From JAAYUJ01 sp963698165 (GTDB lineage Bacteria; Desulfobacterota; Syntrophobacteria; Syntrophobacterales; Syntrophobacteraceae), in NCBI GenBank assembly GCA_963698165.1, contig CAVOPT010000010.1, positions 290,553 to 354,552 of the forward strand: 64,000 nucleotides of DNA, given 5' to 3'. This document shows positions 7,133 through 16,245 of the stretch, one piece after another (positions within the stretch are counted from its first letter, which is position 1; every line of letters begins with the position of its first letter). Made by a program: the position numbers and the translations under genes. The notes below the pieces were generated by a model. The model saw only the letters and a list, made by a program, of their open reading frames with translations. It was not told the origin of the DNA and did no database searches.

Positions 7133-9094
7133 ATGAAGCGTTTGACGATCCTTACCGCGATTCTCACAGCCGCGATGGTGGGCTGCCTTACCCTGCCGGC
7201 GTTCGCCGCCGAGGAGGAAGCGGTCACCGATCCCTGCGTCGGTACGGCCACCAAGGCGGACCTTGAGAAAGTTCACCCCACGAAGCCGCCTTACTCGCCT
7301 TATGCGGGCCGCAACTTCCCCACGCGGCCGTTTTTCGGGGATACCCATCTGCACACCGCATTCTCCATGGACGCGGGCGCCTTCGGTGCGCGGCTCACGC
7401 CCCGCGATGCTTACCGATTCGCACGGGGAGAGGAGATAACCTCTAATACCGGTCAGCCGGTCAAGCTGTCCCGGCCGCTCGATTTCCTCGTTGTGGCGGA
7501 CCACTCGGACGGCTTCGGGTTCTTTCCGCAGTTGATGGGCGGCGATCCGGAGCTGCTGGCACAGCCGCAGGGCCGCAAGTGGTATGACCAGATCAAGGGC
7601 GGCCGCGGCGCAGAGGCGGCCATCGATATCATCCAGAGCTTTGGCAGGGGTCAGCTGCCCAAGGGATTCCCGCTTCCGGGGACGCGCGCCTATCGCTCGG
7701 CCTGGCAGGAGGTCATCAAGGCTGCAGAGGCATACAACGATCCGGGCAGGTTTACGGCCTTCATCGGGTTCGAATGGACCTCGAACACGGGCGGCAACAA
7801 CCTGCACCGCAATGTCATCTTCCGCGAGAACGGCGCGAAAGCGAGCCTCGTCGAACCTTACACCACATTGAAACCGCTCGGCAGCGACAACCCCGAGGAC
7901 TTGTGGAAATGGATGGCGGCCACGGAAGAAAAGACCGGCAGCGAAGTGCTGGCCATCGCCCACAACGGCAATCTGAGCAACGGCATCATGTTCCCCACCA
8001 TCGAGGCCTTCGGCAAGAAGATCGACCGCAATTATGCGGAGACGCGCGCCAAGTGGGAGCGGCTCTACGAGGCCACCCAAACCAAGGGGACCAGCGAGGC
8101 GCATCCCTTCCTCTCTCCCAACGATGAATTCGCCAATTTCGAGATCTGGGACAAATCCAATCTGGACGGCACCGTTCCAAAGAAGAAGGACATGCTCGAA
8201 TTCGAGTACGCACGGTCGGCACTGAAGAACGGCCTCGTGCTCGAAGCGAAGCTGGGTACCAACCCCTACAAGTTCGGCCTCATCGGCAGCAGCGATGCGC
8301 ACACCGGCCTCGCCGCCATGGAGGAAGAGAACTTCTTCGGGAAGACCGCGCCGCAGGAGCCCAGCCCGGAGCGCATGACCAAGGCCTTCTTCAAGGATCC
8401 CAAGACCGGCATCACCGTCATGGACTGGGAGGTCTCCGCGTCCGGCTACGCGGCCGTGTGGGCGACGGAGAACACGCGCGAGGCGATCTTCGACGCCATG
8501 CAGCGCCGCGAGACTTACGCCACCACCGGCACGCGCATGGCCGTACGCTTCTTCGGCGGCTGGGAGTTCGAGCCGGGTGATGCGAGAAACCGCATGCCCG
8601 CGGCCATCGGCTACACCAAAGGCGTCCCCATGGGCGGTGATCTGAGCGACGCCCCGAAGGGCAAGTCGCCCACATTCATTGCCGCCGCGCTGAAGGACCC
8701 CATCGGCGCGAACCTCGACCGCATCCAGATCATCAAGGGCTGGGTGGACAAGGATGGCAAGGTACAGGAGCGCATTGTCGATGTGGCCGTGTCCGGCGGA
8801 CGCACCATCGAAGCGGACGGCCGCTGCAAGACGCCGGTCGGCAGCACGGTAGATGTGGAGAACGCCATGTGGACCAACACCATCGGCGCGCCGGAACTGA
8901 TCGCCGTCTGGAAGGACCCGGATTTCGACCCGGCTCAGCGGGCGTTCTACTACGTGCGCGTGATCGAAATCCCCACGCCGCGCTGGACCGCCTACGACGC
9001 GAAACGCCTCGGCGCGAAGCCTCTGCCGGGCAGTGCGATGACGCTGCAGGAGCGGGCTTACACGTCGCCCATCTGGTACACGCCGGCGAAGTAA
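7133..9094 (+). CDS. DUF3604 family exported protein (PHP-like)
   Basis: A 653-residue exported protein of the DUF3604 family. AGGA eight bases before ATG at 7133, plus a signal peptide (MKRLTILTAILTAAMVGCLTLPAFA), decide the start; the longer frame from 7034 has no signal. The motifs GDTHLHTAFS, ADHSDGFG, IAHNGNLSNG and GSSDAHTGLA supply His and Asp residues spaced like a PHP-type metal-dependent hydrolase, so a metal-bound phosphatase or related hydrolase is plausible. Substrate is unknown. One base separates it from the prolyl isomerase gene, starting a tight plus-strand operon through 12161. Confidence 0.82.
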   Translation: MKRLTILTAILTAAMVGCLTLPAFAAEEEAVTDPCVGTATKADLEKVHPTKPPYSPYAGRNFPTRPFFGDTHLHTAFSMDAGAFGARLTPRDAYRFARGEEITSNTGQPVKLSRPLDFLVVADHSDGFGFFPQLMGGDPELLAQPQGRKWYDQIKGGRGAEAAIDIIQSFGRGQLPKGFPLPGTRAYRSAWQEVIKAAEAYNDPGRFTAFIGFEWTSNTGGNNLHRNVIFRENGAKASLVEPYTTLKPLGSDNPEDLWKWMAATEEKTGSEVLAIAHNGNLSNGIMFPTIEAFGKKIDRNYAETRAKWERLYEATQTKGTSEAHPFLSPNDEFANFEIWDKSNLDGTVPKKKDMLEFEYARSALKNGLVLEAKLGTNPYKFGLIGSSDAHTGLAAMEEENFFGKTAPQEPSPERMTKAFFKDPKTGITVMDWEVSASGYAAVWATENTREAIFDAMQRRETYATTGTRMAVRFFGGWEFEPGDARNRMPAAIGYTKGVPMGGDLSDAPKGKSPTFIAAALKDPIGANLDRIQIIKGWVDKDGKVQERIVDVAVSGGRTIEADGRCKTPVGSTVDVENAMWTNTIGAPELIAVWKDPDFDPAQRAFYYVRVIEIPTPRWTAYDAKRLGAKPLPGSAMTLQERAYTSPIWYTPAK

Positions 9095-9095
9095 C

Positions 9096-9971
9096 ATGAA
9101 GACACTCCTCAAAGAGCCACTGGTGCATTTCCTCCTGCTGGGGGCGGCACTCTTTGCCGCTTTCGAGTGGATGTCGGGTGACTCCGTGCGCGAACCGGGG
9201 CGCATTGTCGTCACACAGGGCCGCATCGAGTCGCTGGCCATCGGGTTCACTCGCACCTGGCAGCGGCCGCCAACCGAATCGGAGTTGCAGGGGCTGGTCC
9301 GCGAGTACATCCGCGAGGAAGTCTGTACTCGGGAGGCGGTCGCGCTGGGCTTGGATCGCGACGACAGCGTCATCCGTCGCCGCCTGCGGCAGAAACTGGA
9401 GTTCGTCACCGAGGACCTCGCCGCCCAGGGGGAGCCGACCGAAGAGGACCTCCGCGCCTACCTGAAAGCGCATGCGAGCTCATTCCATGTGGAGCAGCGA
9501 TTCACCTTCCAACATGTCTATCTCAACCCCATACAGCGGGGGGAATATCTTGCACGTGACGTCGCACAACTTCTCGAGCAGTTGCGCCAGGCTGGCGGCA
9601 ATGACGATGTCTCGGCGGTGGGCGATCCTTTCCTGCTCGATCACCGTTTCGATGCCATGCCGACCAGCGAAGCGTTGAAACTGTTCGGTGAGAAGTTCGC
9701 GTCAGCCTTAAGTCGACTCGCACCCGGTCAATGGCAGGGCCCGGTGGAATCCGGCTACGGCGTGCACCTGGTCTTTATCAGCGAACGCAGCGAAGAACAC
9801 ACGCCCACACTTGAAGAAGTGCGCGACGCCGTCCGCCGCGACTGGGCCAATGCCAGGCGGACGGAAGCCAATGAAAAATTCTACGAAACGCTTCTCAAGC
9901 GTTACAGCGTGACCATCGAGCAACCCGATCCGGCGGAGAAGTCGACGAAACAGCTGGCGGAGGTGAAATGA
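9096..9971 (+). CDS. Membrane-anchored PpiC/parvulin-type prolyl isomerase
   Basis: A 291-residue protein with one N-terminal membrane anchor (about residues 8-26, VHFLLLGAALFAAFEW) and an outside domain. The central part (about 40-110, RIVVTQGRIESLAIGF, then LVREYIREEV) resembles the SurA/PpiD N-terminal chaperone helices. The C-terminal half (about 120-250, ending SGYGVHLVFISER) is a parvulin-type peptidyl-prolyl isomerase domain. Such genes often stand beside HupE/UreJ-like genes, as here. It probably helps fold exported proteins of the cluster. Its stop overlaps the next start by four bases. Confidence 0.8.
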   Translation: MKTLLKEPLVHFLLLGAALFAAFEWMSGDSVREPGRIVVTQGRIESLAIGFTRTWQRPPTESELQGLVREYIREEVCTREAVALGLDRDDSVIRRRLRQKLEFVTEDLAAQGEPTEEDLRAYLKAHASSFHVEQRFTFQHVYLNPIQRGEYLARDVAQLLEQLRQAGGNDDVSAVGDPFLLDHRFDAMPTSEALKLFGEKFASALSRLAPGQWQGPVESGYGVHLVFISERSEEHTPTLEEVRDAVRRDWANARRTEANEKFYETLLKRYSVTIEQPDPAEKSTKQLAEVK

Positions 9972-10966
9972 GACGCGCGTTCATGCTCCTGGCTCTGTTT
10001 GCTCTCTTTGCGACCAACGTGTCGGCACACGAAGTGCGGCCGGCTTATCTCCTGCTACGCCAGACGGGGCTGGACACCTACGATGTGCTGTGGAAAGTGC
10101 CGGGAGTTGGCGACAACCTGCGGTTGGGGCTCTACGTGGAACTGCCGGCCGGCTGTAGCAATCTCAACGAGCCGCGTGGGTTCTTCGCCTCCGGGAGCCT
10201 CACCGAACGCTGGAGCGTGCAGTGCTCCGGCGGATTCACCGGCGGGACGATCCGCATCAATGGACTTTCCGCAACCATGACCGACGTGCTCGTGCGTCAC
10301 GAACGGCTGGACGGCTCAGCCCACGTCAGCCGTCTCACGCCGTCGGCCCCCTCTTTCGTTGTCCAAGCCTCGCCCGGCGCCATGCAGGTTGCTGCAACTT
10401 ACCTACAGCTCGGGTTCGAACACATCCTGCTCGGGGTGGATCACCTACTGTTCGTGCTCGGGCTGCTTCTGATCGTGCGCGGGCGGTTCGCGCTCCTGAA
10501 GACCATAACAGCCTTCACTGTGGCCCACAGTCTGACGCTGGGCATCGCGACGCTCGGGTACGCCAGTGCGCCGGTCCCACCGCTGAACGCAGCCATCGCG
10601 TTGAGCATCCTCTTTCTTGGTCCGGAAATCGTCCGGGCTGAGCGCGGCCGCACGAGCCTTACGATCCGGTATCCGTGGGTGGTGGCGTTCGCCTTCGGGC
10701 TGCTGCACGGGTTCGGGTTCGCGAGCGGCCTGAGCACCGCAGGGATGGCGCCCGCAGCCATCCCGCAGGCGTTGCTGTGGTTCAACGTGGGCGTCGAACT
10801 AGGGCAGATGGCGTTTGTCGGGTTGATGCTGGGGCTGGCCCACTCGTTCCGCGTGCTGGAGATGCGGTGGCCCGTCTGGGTCGCGCGCGTGCCCGGTTAC
10901 GCCGTTGGCGTGTGCGGAGCGTTTTGGACGATTCAACGGACGGTGGTGATGCTCACCGGGAGATGA
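9968..10966 (+). CDS. HupE/UreJ_2 family membrane protein
   Basis: A 332-residue protein: signal peptide (MRRAFMLLALFALFATNVSA-HE), a soluble beta-rich outside part to about residue 140, then about six membrane helices. The first helix carries FEHILLGVDHLLFVLG, the His/Asp-His motif of HupE/UreJ-type proteins, and a later helix has FGLLHGFGFASGL. The family is linked with metal (nickel or cobalt) transport or delivery, but the two-domain HupE/UreJ_2 form is uncharacterised. It overlaps both neighbours by four bases, so it is translationally coupled to the isomerase and the next HupE-like gene. Confidence 0.8.
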   Translation: MRRAFMLLALFALFATNVSAHEVRPAYLLLRQTGLDTYDVLWKVPGVGDNLRLGLYVELPAGCSNLNEPRGFFASGSLTERWSVQCSGGFTGGTIRINGLSATMTDVLVRHERLDGSAHVSRLTPSAPSFVVQASPGAMQVAATYLQLGFEHILLGVDHLLFVLGLLLIVRGRFALLKTITAFTVAHSLTLGIATLGYASAPVPPLNAAIALSILFLGPEIVRAERGRTSLTIRYPWVVAFAFGLLHGFGFASGLSTAGMAPAAIPQALLWFNVGVELGQMAFVGLMLGLAHSFRVLEMRWPVWVARVPGYAVGVCGAFWTIQRTVVMLTGR

Positions 10967-11565
10967 GTATGAAATATCCAGGATTCGACCGTCAATTTCC
11001 GTTTTGGCTGGCATTGCTCTGGCCGGCCACCGCCTTTGCCCATGTCGAGACGGGGAGCGCGGCAGGCTTCGTCAGCGGGCTGCACCATCCCGTTTCCGGT
11101 CTCGACCACGTGCTGGCGATGATCGCGGTCGGGCTGTGGGGTGCGCAACTGGGCGCTCCTGCGATTTGGGTCTTGCCGGTCGCGTTTCCGATGGTGATGG
11201 CGTTCGGCGGGACGCTTGGGCTGATGGGTGTTGCCTTGCCGGGCGTTGAAATCGGCATTGCACTCTCGGGTCTGGTGCTCGGGGTCATGGTGCTCGCGGA
11301 AAAGCGCCCTCCGTTGTGGTTGGCAGCCGTGCTGGTGGGATTCTTTGCGATTTTTCACGGGCACGCACACGGAACGGAGCTGCCGGCGGGAGCGAGCGGG
11401 CTGACGTACAGCATCGGCTTTGTGATGGCGACCGGCACACTGCACGGGTTCGGCATCACCGTCGGTCTGTTGCATCGCTGGCAGGGCGGACGTGTGGCGA
11501 TTCGACTGGCCGGTGCTGCGGTGACGGTGGCCGGGATGTTTTTCCTGTGGAGGGCGGTCGCGTGA
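10963..11565 (+). CDS. HupE/UreJ family protein
   Basis: A 200-residue membrane protein of the HupE/UreJ family. After a signal-like first helix ending at AFA-HVE comes the family motif HHPVSGLDHVLAMIAVGLWG, then more helices with HGHAHGTE and MATGTLHGFGI, all typical of HupE. By family it would move or insert nickel for hydrogenase or urease, but no hydrogenase or urease gene is in the window, so the metal and client are unknown. The ATGA start overlaps the previous stop; the longer frame upstream is a shadow of the preceding gene. Confidence 0.82.
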   Translation: MSMKYPGFDRQFPFWLALLWPATAFAHVETGSAAGFVSGLHHPVSGLDHVLAMIAVGLWGAQLGAPAIWVLPVAFPMVMAFGGTLGLMGVALPGVEIGIALSGLVLGVMVLAEKRPPLWLAAVLVGFFAIFHGHAHGTELPAGASGLTYSIGFVMATGTLHGFGITVGLLHRWQGGRVAIRLAGAAVTVAGMFFLWRAVA

Positions 11566-12161
11566 AGAGATGGGCGGGGATCGTCGCGGCGCTTTGTCTG
11601 TGGCCGTCTGCGGCACAGGCGCATCTGGTGACGACCGGGTTTGGAAGATTCTATGACGGCGTGGCGCATCTGGCGATGACGCCGAGTGATCTGCTGGTGG
11701 TGCTCGGGATGGGGCTGCTGGCCGGACTTGGTGGTGCGAGGGCGGCGCGGCCGGTGTTGGTGCTGATGCCGGCGGCGTGGCTGTGCGGCGGGTTGATCGG
11801 GATGGTGTGGCCGGGACACTCAGAGTCGCCGGCAATCATGACGCTTTCGTTCGGGCTCTTAGGCGTATTGGTGGTGTTGGACTGTAGATTGCCTCGGGGG
11901 ATCCTCCTTGGTCTAGCGTCTGGGGCTGGCTTCCTCCACGGCTACACCAACGGCGCGACCATGACGGCGGGTGGGCGGGACTGGCTGGCGTTGGTCGGCG
12001 CAACGACGGCCGTGTTTGTGTTGGCGACCTTGCTGCCGGCGGTGGTGGTGAGTCTGCGACAGGCGTGGATGCGGGTCGCCGTGCGCGTGGCCGGTAGCTG
12101 GATCGCCGCCATCGGGATGTTGATGCTCGGTTGGCTGGCTCGCGGGGTTGGCTGGCGGTAA
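11562..12161 (+). CDS. HupE/UreJ-like membrane protein, divergent third member
   Basis: A 199-residue membrane protein starting with GTG inside a GTGA overlap with the previous gene. It has a signal-like start (AALCLWPSAAQA-HLV) and about five further helices. The region matching the HupE motif reads GVAHLAMTPSDLLVVLGMG, which keeps one His and an Asp but loses the Asp-His pair; a later helix has GFLHGYTNG, echoing LHGFG. It is thus a diverged relative of the two upstream genes and may act as a partner subunit rather than an independent metal permease. That role is inferred from the operon. Confidence 0.7.
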   Translation: MKRWAGIVAALCLWPSAAQAHLVTTGFGRFYDGVAHLAMTPSDLLVVLGMGLLAGLGGARAARPVLVLMPAAWLCGGLIGMVWPGHSESPAIMTLSFGLLGVLVVLDCRLPRGILLGLASGAGFLHGYTNGATMTAGGRDWLALVGATTAVFVLATLLPAVVVSLRQAWMRVAVRVAGSWIAAIGMLMLGWLARGVGWR

Positions 12162-12188
12162 CTCGTTGTTCGTTAGAGGAGGATCCTG

Positions 12189-13589
12189 GTGAAATCCATC
12201 AAATCGGCAATACTGGCCCTGTGCCTTGGGCTCATGGCGGCGTATCCGTTCCCGGTCTGCGCGGTTGAGACCTCAACGCCAGGCGTGGTGGATGCGGTCA
12301 AAATCGCCACGGAAGCATACATCTACGGGTACCCGCTCGTCACGTTCGATATGGTCCGCAAGCAGCAGACCAATGTGGCCACGCCGGATGCCGAGCACGC
12401 CCCCATGGGGCAGATGATCAAGATGCGGAGCTACCCGGCCGTGGACAACCACTGCTGCGCCGCTCCCAATGCGGACACCCTGTACACGATGGTCTGGCTG
12501 GATGTCTCCATCGAGCCCTGGGTCTTCAGCATTCCCGACATGGGGGATCGTTACTATATCATGCCGATGCTGGACGGCTGGTCGGAGGTGTTCCACGTGG
12601 CGGGCACGAGCACGACGGGCGGGAAGGCCCAGACCTACGCAATCACCGGGCCGGGCTGGTCGGGCACACTCCCGGAGGGTGTGGCGCAGGTAAAATCTGC
12701 CACGGGGATGGTGTGGATCCTCGGGCGCATTTACTGCACCGGCACCCCCGAGGACTACAAGGCGGTGCACTCCCTGCAGGACAAGTTCTCGGTCGTTCCG
12801 CTCAGCTATTACGGCAAGCAGTACACCCCGCTGCCAGGCGTCGTCGATGCCAGCTTCGACATGAAGACGGGGGTGCGCAAGCAGGTGGATGACCTCGACA
12901 TCGACACCTACTTCACCTATCTCGCAAAACTGATGAAGACCAACCCGCCGACGGCGCCCGGCAGCGGGGTGTTCGGCGATGCCGTGACCAAAGACTTTAC
13001 GGCCGGTGTCTACAACACCCTCGGCCTGAACGGCGCCAACCCCGCCGGTGGTGGTGACAGCTCCCCCGCGGCCATCCTTGACAAGATCGACATGAAAAAG
13101 GTCAAGGAAGACAACGGTGCTCTGAGCACCGTGAAGAACGGGCCGCGCCTCTGGACGGTCGACCATGTCGGTGTGAAGGTCGGCAAGGAGCGCGATTTCC
13201 AGGGCCTCAAGGCACGCTGGGTCATGTGGTTCCCCATCCCTGACGCGATCCGCGAAGGCAGGGATCTCTCCTACGTGGTCATGGACGCCAAGCGTGACAC
13301 CAGCATGGGCATCCGAAAGGGATCTCGCGCCTACATTCTGGATGATCCCATGGGCAACTCGTGGGTGATGAAGTCGGCCAGCCTGATCAAGGACCCAAAC
13401 CAGAAGTTCGAGGATCTGAAGGATCTGGGTTCGCGCCTGAAGCTGCCCCCGGGCTGGAAGTTCCGCTCCCCAACACTTGAACAGGATCTGGTCTTCATGA
13501 CCGACAACGGCAAAACCCATATCACTCAGGACGAAATCGGCAACACCTACGACCGGGTCGGTGGGCCCTACAGCAACTTTAAGCCATAG
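12189..13589 (+). CDS. Exported DUF1254/DUF1214 protein
   Basis: A 466-residue exported protein with GTG start behind AGAGGAGGA. The signal peptide ends near VCA-VE. Residues about 35-190 match DUF1254 (EAYIYGYPLVTFDMVR, then NADTLYTMVWLDVSIEPWVFSIPDMG with RYYIMPMLDGW), and the last part (about 350-460, SRAYILDD then QDEIGNTYDRVGGPY) fits DUF1214. Proteins of this type are widespread secreted proteins of unknown activity. A 28-base gap separates it from the HupE-like operon, so it may be co-transcribed. Family assignment is firm, function is not. Confidence 0.8.
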   Translation: MKSIKSAILALCLGLMAAYPFPVCAVETSTPGVVDAVKIATEAYIYGYPLVTFDMVRKQQTNVATPDAEHAPMGQMIKMRSYPAVDNHCCAAPNADTLYTMVWLDVSIEPWVFSIPDMGDRYYIMPMLDGWSEVFHVAGTSTTGGKAQTYAITGPGWSGTLPEGVAQVKSATGMVWILGRIYCTGTPEDYKAVHSLQDKFSVVPLSYYGKQYTPLPGVVDASFDMKTGVRKQVDDLDIDTYFTYLAKLMKTNPPTAPGSGVFGDAVTKDFTAGVYNTLGLNGANPAGGGDSSPAAILDKIDMKKVKEDNGALSTVKNGPRLWTVDHVGVKVGKERDFQGLKARWVMWFPIPDAIREGRDLSYVVMDAKRDTSMGIRKGSRAYILDDPMGNSWVMKSASLIKDPNQKFEDLKDLGSRLKLPPGWKFRSPTLEQDLVFMTDNGKTHITQDEIGNTYDRVGGPYSNFKP

Positions 13590-13852
13590 CCCGGATGGGG
13601 CTCGGCAGCCAGGTTTTGCGCGCGCCTCGTCCAGGACGATCTGGACGGCACCCAAAACGCGTGCTTCGAGGATGGGAACGAGAAGTCCTGCTGCTTCAAG
13701 CCATAGCCGGGATTTCGCTGTGCATGCCGGTGAGCGGCTGACTCCCGAAGACAAGAAGCGATACCTGAAGGAGCAGCGGAGCAACAAGGTGAGCGAGTGA
13801 AAGGAAACGAAGAAGATCCCAGGCCCATCACATCATGCAGAAAGGAGAAAAC

Positions 13853-14140
13853 ATGACCAGACTTTATTGCCTTTTCGCGTTTCTACTGGTGCTTCTCTAC
13901 GCTGGCATCGCCGCTGCTCAGGAGTACCCGATCATGAACATGATCGCCGACAAGGTCATCCAGAGGTACCAGCAATCGACTTGCCAGGATCTGTGGCAGA
14001 AGAAGGGCAAGGCCAAGTCAGCGCAGGAACAGCAGGCCATTCAGCTTCTGCGCGGTGATCCCCAGATGCGCCAGGCATTCATCAACAAAGTGGCTCCCCC
14101 CATCGCCAACAAGATGTTCGAATGCGGCATGATTCCATGA
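13853..14140 (+). CDS. Small exported protein, copy 1 of a duplicated gene
   Basis: A 95-residue protein with a signal peptide (MTRLYCLFAFLLVLLYAGIAAA-QE). The mature part, about 70 residues, is helical and charged: NMIADKVIQRYQQSTCQDLW, KGKAKSAQEQQ, RGDPQMRQAFINKVAPPIANKMFECGMIP. It has two cysteines that could form a disulfide. AAAGGAGAAAAC before ATG sets the start. I recognise the pattern as a recurring small proteobacterial protein but know no function. A nearly identical coding sequence lies at 23698-23985 within a duplicated block. Confidence 0.72.
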   Translation: MTRLYCLFAFLLVLLYAGIAAAQEYPIMNMIADKVIQRYQQSTCQDLWQKKGKAKSAQEQQAIQLLRGDPQMRQAFINKVAPPIANKMFECGMIP

Positions 14141-14241
14141 ATGTCGAAGGGCGGCTATTTCGATCCAGTCGCTCTTCGGGTGAGAATGACAAGATTCAGC
14201 GCATATCTGCAGAACAAAGTGACCAACATATGCACCGTCAC

Positions 14242-14310
14242 CCCGGCGAATCCCGGATCGTGGTCCGAAACAGGCGCCGGGGTCCAAACGAATCGTTGAA
14301 TGGCTAGATA
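14242..14310. repeat. REP-like element, shortened copy
   Basis: CCCCGGCGAATCCCGGATCG then GGCGCCGGGGTCC, as at 24087, but this copy lacks the following ATTCCGGCTTTCGCCGGAAT hairpin that is present in the other copy of the duplicated block. Confidence 0.5.
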
Positions 14311-14364
14311 TTGGAGACTCAGTTCTGTGGACTTTACTGGGCACGGGAAGAAAGGTTTTACATT

Positions 14365-14649
14365 ATGTCTCTTGTGATTCCTTGCTGCACTCATACGGGA
14401 AAAAAGCTCATTTCAACGGCCATCCTGCTGCTACTCTTGAGCGCTTCGGTCGCGATCCTTGCGCTGCCAATGGCTACTGCCGCCGATACGCCACAATCCG
14501 CAGGGGAAATTGAGGTACAGCGTCTCATCGGGCGTTGGGTCCGACCCGATGGGGGGTACATCCTCGAGCTCAAGGAGATCGGCAAGGACGGCGCCCTCTG
14601 CGGTGGATTCGAAGCTTTTCATTGTTTCGGGTGCCCCGAAGGGGCATGA
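14365..14649 (+). pseudogene. Truncated copy of the exported protein at 24239
   Basis: From ATG at 14365 the first 77 residues are identical to the protein at 24239 (signal peptide plus LIGRWVRPDGGYILELKEIGKDGAL). At 14590 the match stops: instead of KAAYFNPRP the frame runs into a repeat whose sequence matches the reverse complement of about 1283-1342 and ends after GFEAFHCFGCPEGA. The C-terminal half of the domain is missing. It is either a truncated gene or the edge of the duplication. Confidence 0.78.
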
Positions 14650-14763
14650 TGGACTGCCACAGAACGGTTCCTGAAGATCATCATCGCTTCTGCTCAGACC
14701 GCGGGAAAACCTGGAAGACTTCTCCTGCAAATTCACAGGAGTACGACCAAAAGGGGGACATCG

Positions 14764-15048
14764 ATGACCAGCAACACCTCATCTCTTGTGCTCGTTATGG
14801 AGCGATTTCCTCGCCACGGTGAAACCCTGGAGCGCCTTTACGAGAAAAGCGGGTCGTTCCGGTCTCTCTGTTCTGACTACCAGAAATGTCTGTCTTTGCA
14901 TGAACTGTGTTTACGGCCCATTGCGGAGGCAGCAGCAGGCTTCCAAAAAAACTGCCGCATTCTGCCTTATGAGCTTGAGGTAGAGATCCTGAACTACGTG
15001 GCAAGAGAGGGGGAACTCATCGATTACCGGACTCAGGAGATGGAGTAA
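14764..15048 (+). CDS. Small conserved-looking protein of unknown function
   Basis: A 94-residue soluble protein with GGGGGACATCG before its ATG. The segment MERFPRHGETLERLYEKSGSF followed by RSLCSDYQKCLSLHELC resembles a family of small proteobacterial proteins that I know only as hypothetical. The C-terminal LPYELEVEILNYVAREGELIDY is amphipathic and acidic. The protein may start at the internal methionine of MERFP. No signal peptide or membrane helix is seen. It stands between the broken gene at 14365 and the outer-membrane protein gene at 15103, on the same strand. Confidence 0.55.
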   Translation: MTSNTSSLVLVMERFPRHGETLERLYEKSGSFRSLCSDYQKCLSLHELCLRPIAEAAAGFQKNCRILPYELEVEILNYVAREGELIDYRTQEME

Positions 15049-15102
15049 TGAGCCATGGCTGGCCGAGGGACGAATCTGGAGAACTGAAGGAGGACTGAGG
15101 TT

Positions 15103-16080
15103 ATGAAAAAAGCAATCATCTTCATTATCTTGGCATGGATGCACTGCGCTGTGCTGGCGCCACCCTGTACTGTCTTCGCCGCCGAGAGCGGAGTGGGCCA
15201 CTATTCCCCGGGTGCCATGGCTTCTTTCATTGACGCCGCACCCCCGGGATTCGCACTGCTGAACGTCTTCAACTATTACAACGGGTCGGCCGGGGCTGAC
15301 AGACGGATCCTGTTCGGCGGCATTGCTGCTGCAGACCTTGAAGTGACCACTTATGCCGACGTCTTCGGCGTTGCTTACAAGTCCCCGTTCGGCATCCTCG
15401 ACGGCAAATTTACCGCGGCAGTGCTCGTTCCTTATGTGTGGGCCGAGGTGAAAGCGAGCGTGGACCTGCAAAGCAGGCTCTTCCCCCGACGCGGCCGCAC
15501 CGTCAAACGCAGTGACACGGCGGACGGCATCGGCGACATGACACTCGTTCCCTTCTGGCTTGCCTGGAACAAGGGTGATTTCAAATGGGATGTGCGGCTC
15601 GACATCTACGCCCCGACGGGGGACTACACCAAGGGCAAACTGGCCAACGTGGGGCTGAACTACTGGACCTTCGAGCCCGTGGTGTCGTTCAGCTGGCTGA
15701 GCTCGAAAATCGGCCTGGAAATCTCTGCCTACGCCGGCCTGGATTTCAATACGGAAAACGATGCCACGAACTACCAGAGCGGTGATGTCTTCCACTTTGA
15801 CCTGACCGTTGCCGAGCACCTGCCCTTGTCCAAGTACGGGTACATCGGAATCGGCTTCAACGCCTTTTACTGGAAGCAGTTCACCGGCGACAGCGGCTCC
15901 GGTGCGGTGCTCGGTTCCTTCGAAGGCCGCACCCAGGGCATTGGACCGGTTGTCTCCTATATATCTCCGCCCATTTGCGGCCACACTTTCTCAGCCGAGG
16001 TGAAGTGGCTCCCCGAACTCGACGTCAACAAACGCCTCGAAGGCGATTACGTCTGGTTCAAGGCGGCAATGGCCTTTTAG
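15103..16080 (+). CDS. SphA/MetA-like outer-membrane protein
   Basis: A 325-residue outer-membrane barrel protein of the phenol-degradation MetA/SphA type. It has an excellent GAAGGAGG Shine-Dalgarno, a signal peptide (MKKAIIFIILAWMHCAVL...VFA-AES) and barrel-like strands such as GVGHYSPGAMASFIDAAPPGFALLNVFNYYNG (in part), LDIYAPTGDYTKGKLANVGLNYW and VKWLPELDVNKRLEGDY. Proteins of this type are linked to uptake of hydrophobic compounds; here the adjacent arylsulfatase suggests sulfate-ester or aromatic substrates, an inference. Its last 93 codons are duplicated at 5142-5423. Confidence 0.8.
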   Translation: MKKAIIFIILAWMHCAVLAPPCTVFAAESGVGHYSPGAMASFIDAAPPGFALLNVFNYYNGSAGADRRILFGGIAAADLEVTTYADVFGVAYKSPFGILDGKFTAAVLVPYVWAEVKASVDLQSRLFPRRGRTVKRSDTADGIGDMTLVPFWLAWNKGDFKWDVRLDIYAPTGDYTKGKLANVGLNYWTFEPVVSFSWLSSKIGLEISAYAGLDFNTENDATNYQSGDVFHFDLTVAEHLPLSKYGYIGIGFNAFYWKQFTGDSGSGAVLGSFEGRTQGIGPVVSYISPPICGHTFSAEVKWLPELDVNKRLEGDYVWFKAAMAF

Positions 16081-16245
16081 GGGCAAAAGGCGCGATCATG
16101 GATCTCGGGAAAGGGCCGCATCGGGTGGAAAGAGAATTGCTGCGATGCTCACTTTCCAGTGCCACAAAGAATGATGACCAGCAGCAACATCAGCACTTTT
16201 TGGCCTGCTCCCGGGGAATGCCAAAGAGAAAACAGGAGGAACAGC

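Noticed and set aside
6860..9409. 849-codon minus-strand open frame opposite the DUF3604 gene
   Set aside because: It is the antisense shadow of a GC-rich coding region; the plus strand has a signal peptide, ribosome site and recognised family, while this frame has arginine-rich, domain-free protein.
13561..13800. Open frame of 79 codons after the DUF1254 gene
   Set aside because: No ribosome site or signal; it begins inside the DUF1254 gene and the sequence contains a partial repeat of AAGCCATAGCC-GGAT. It looks like decayed spacer.
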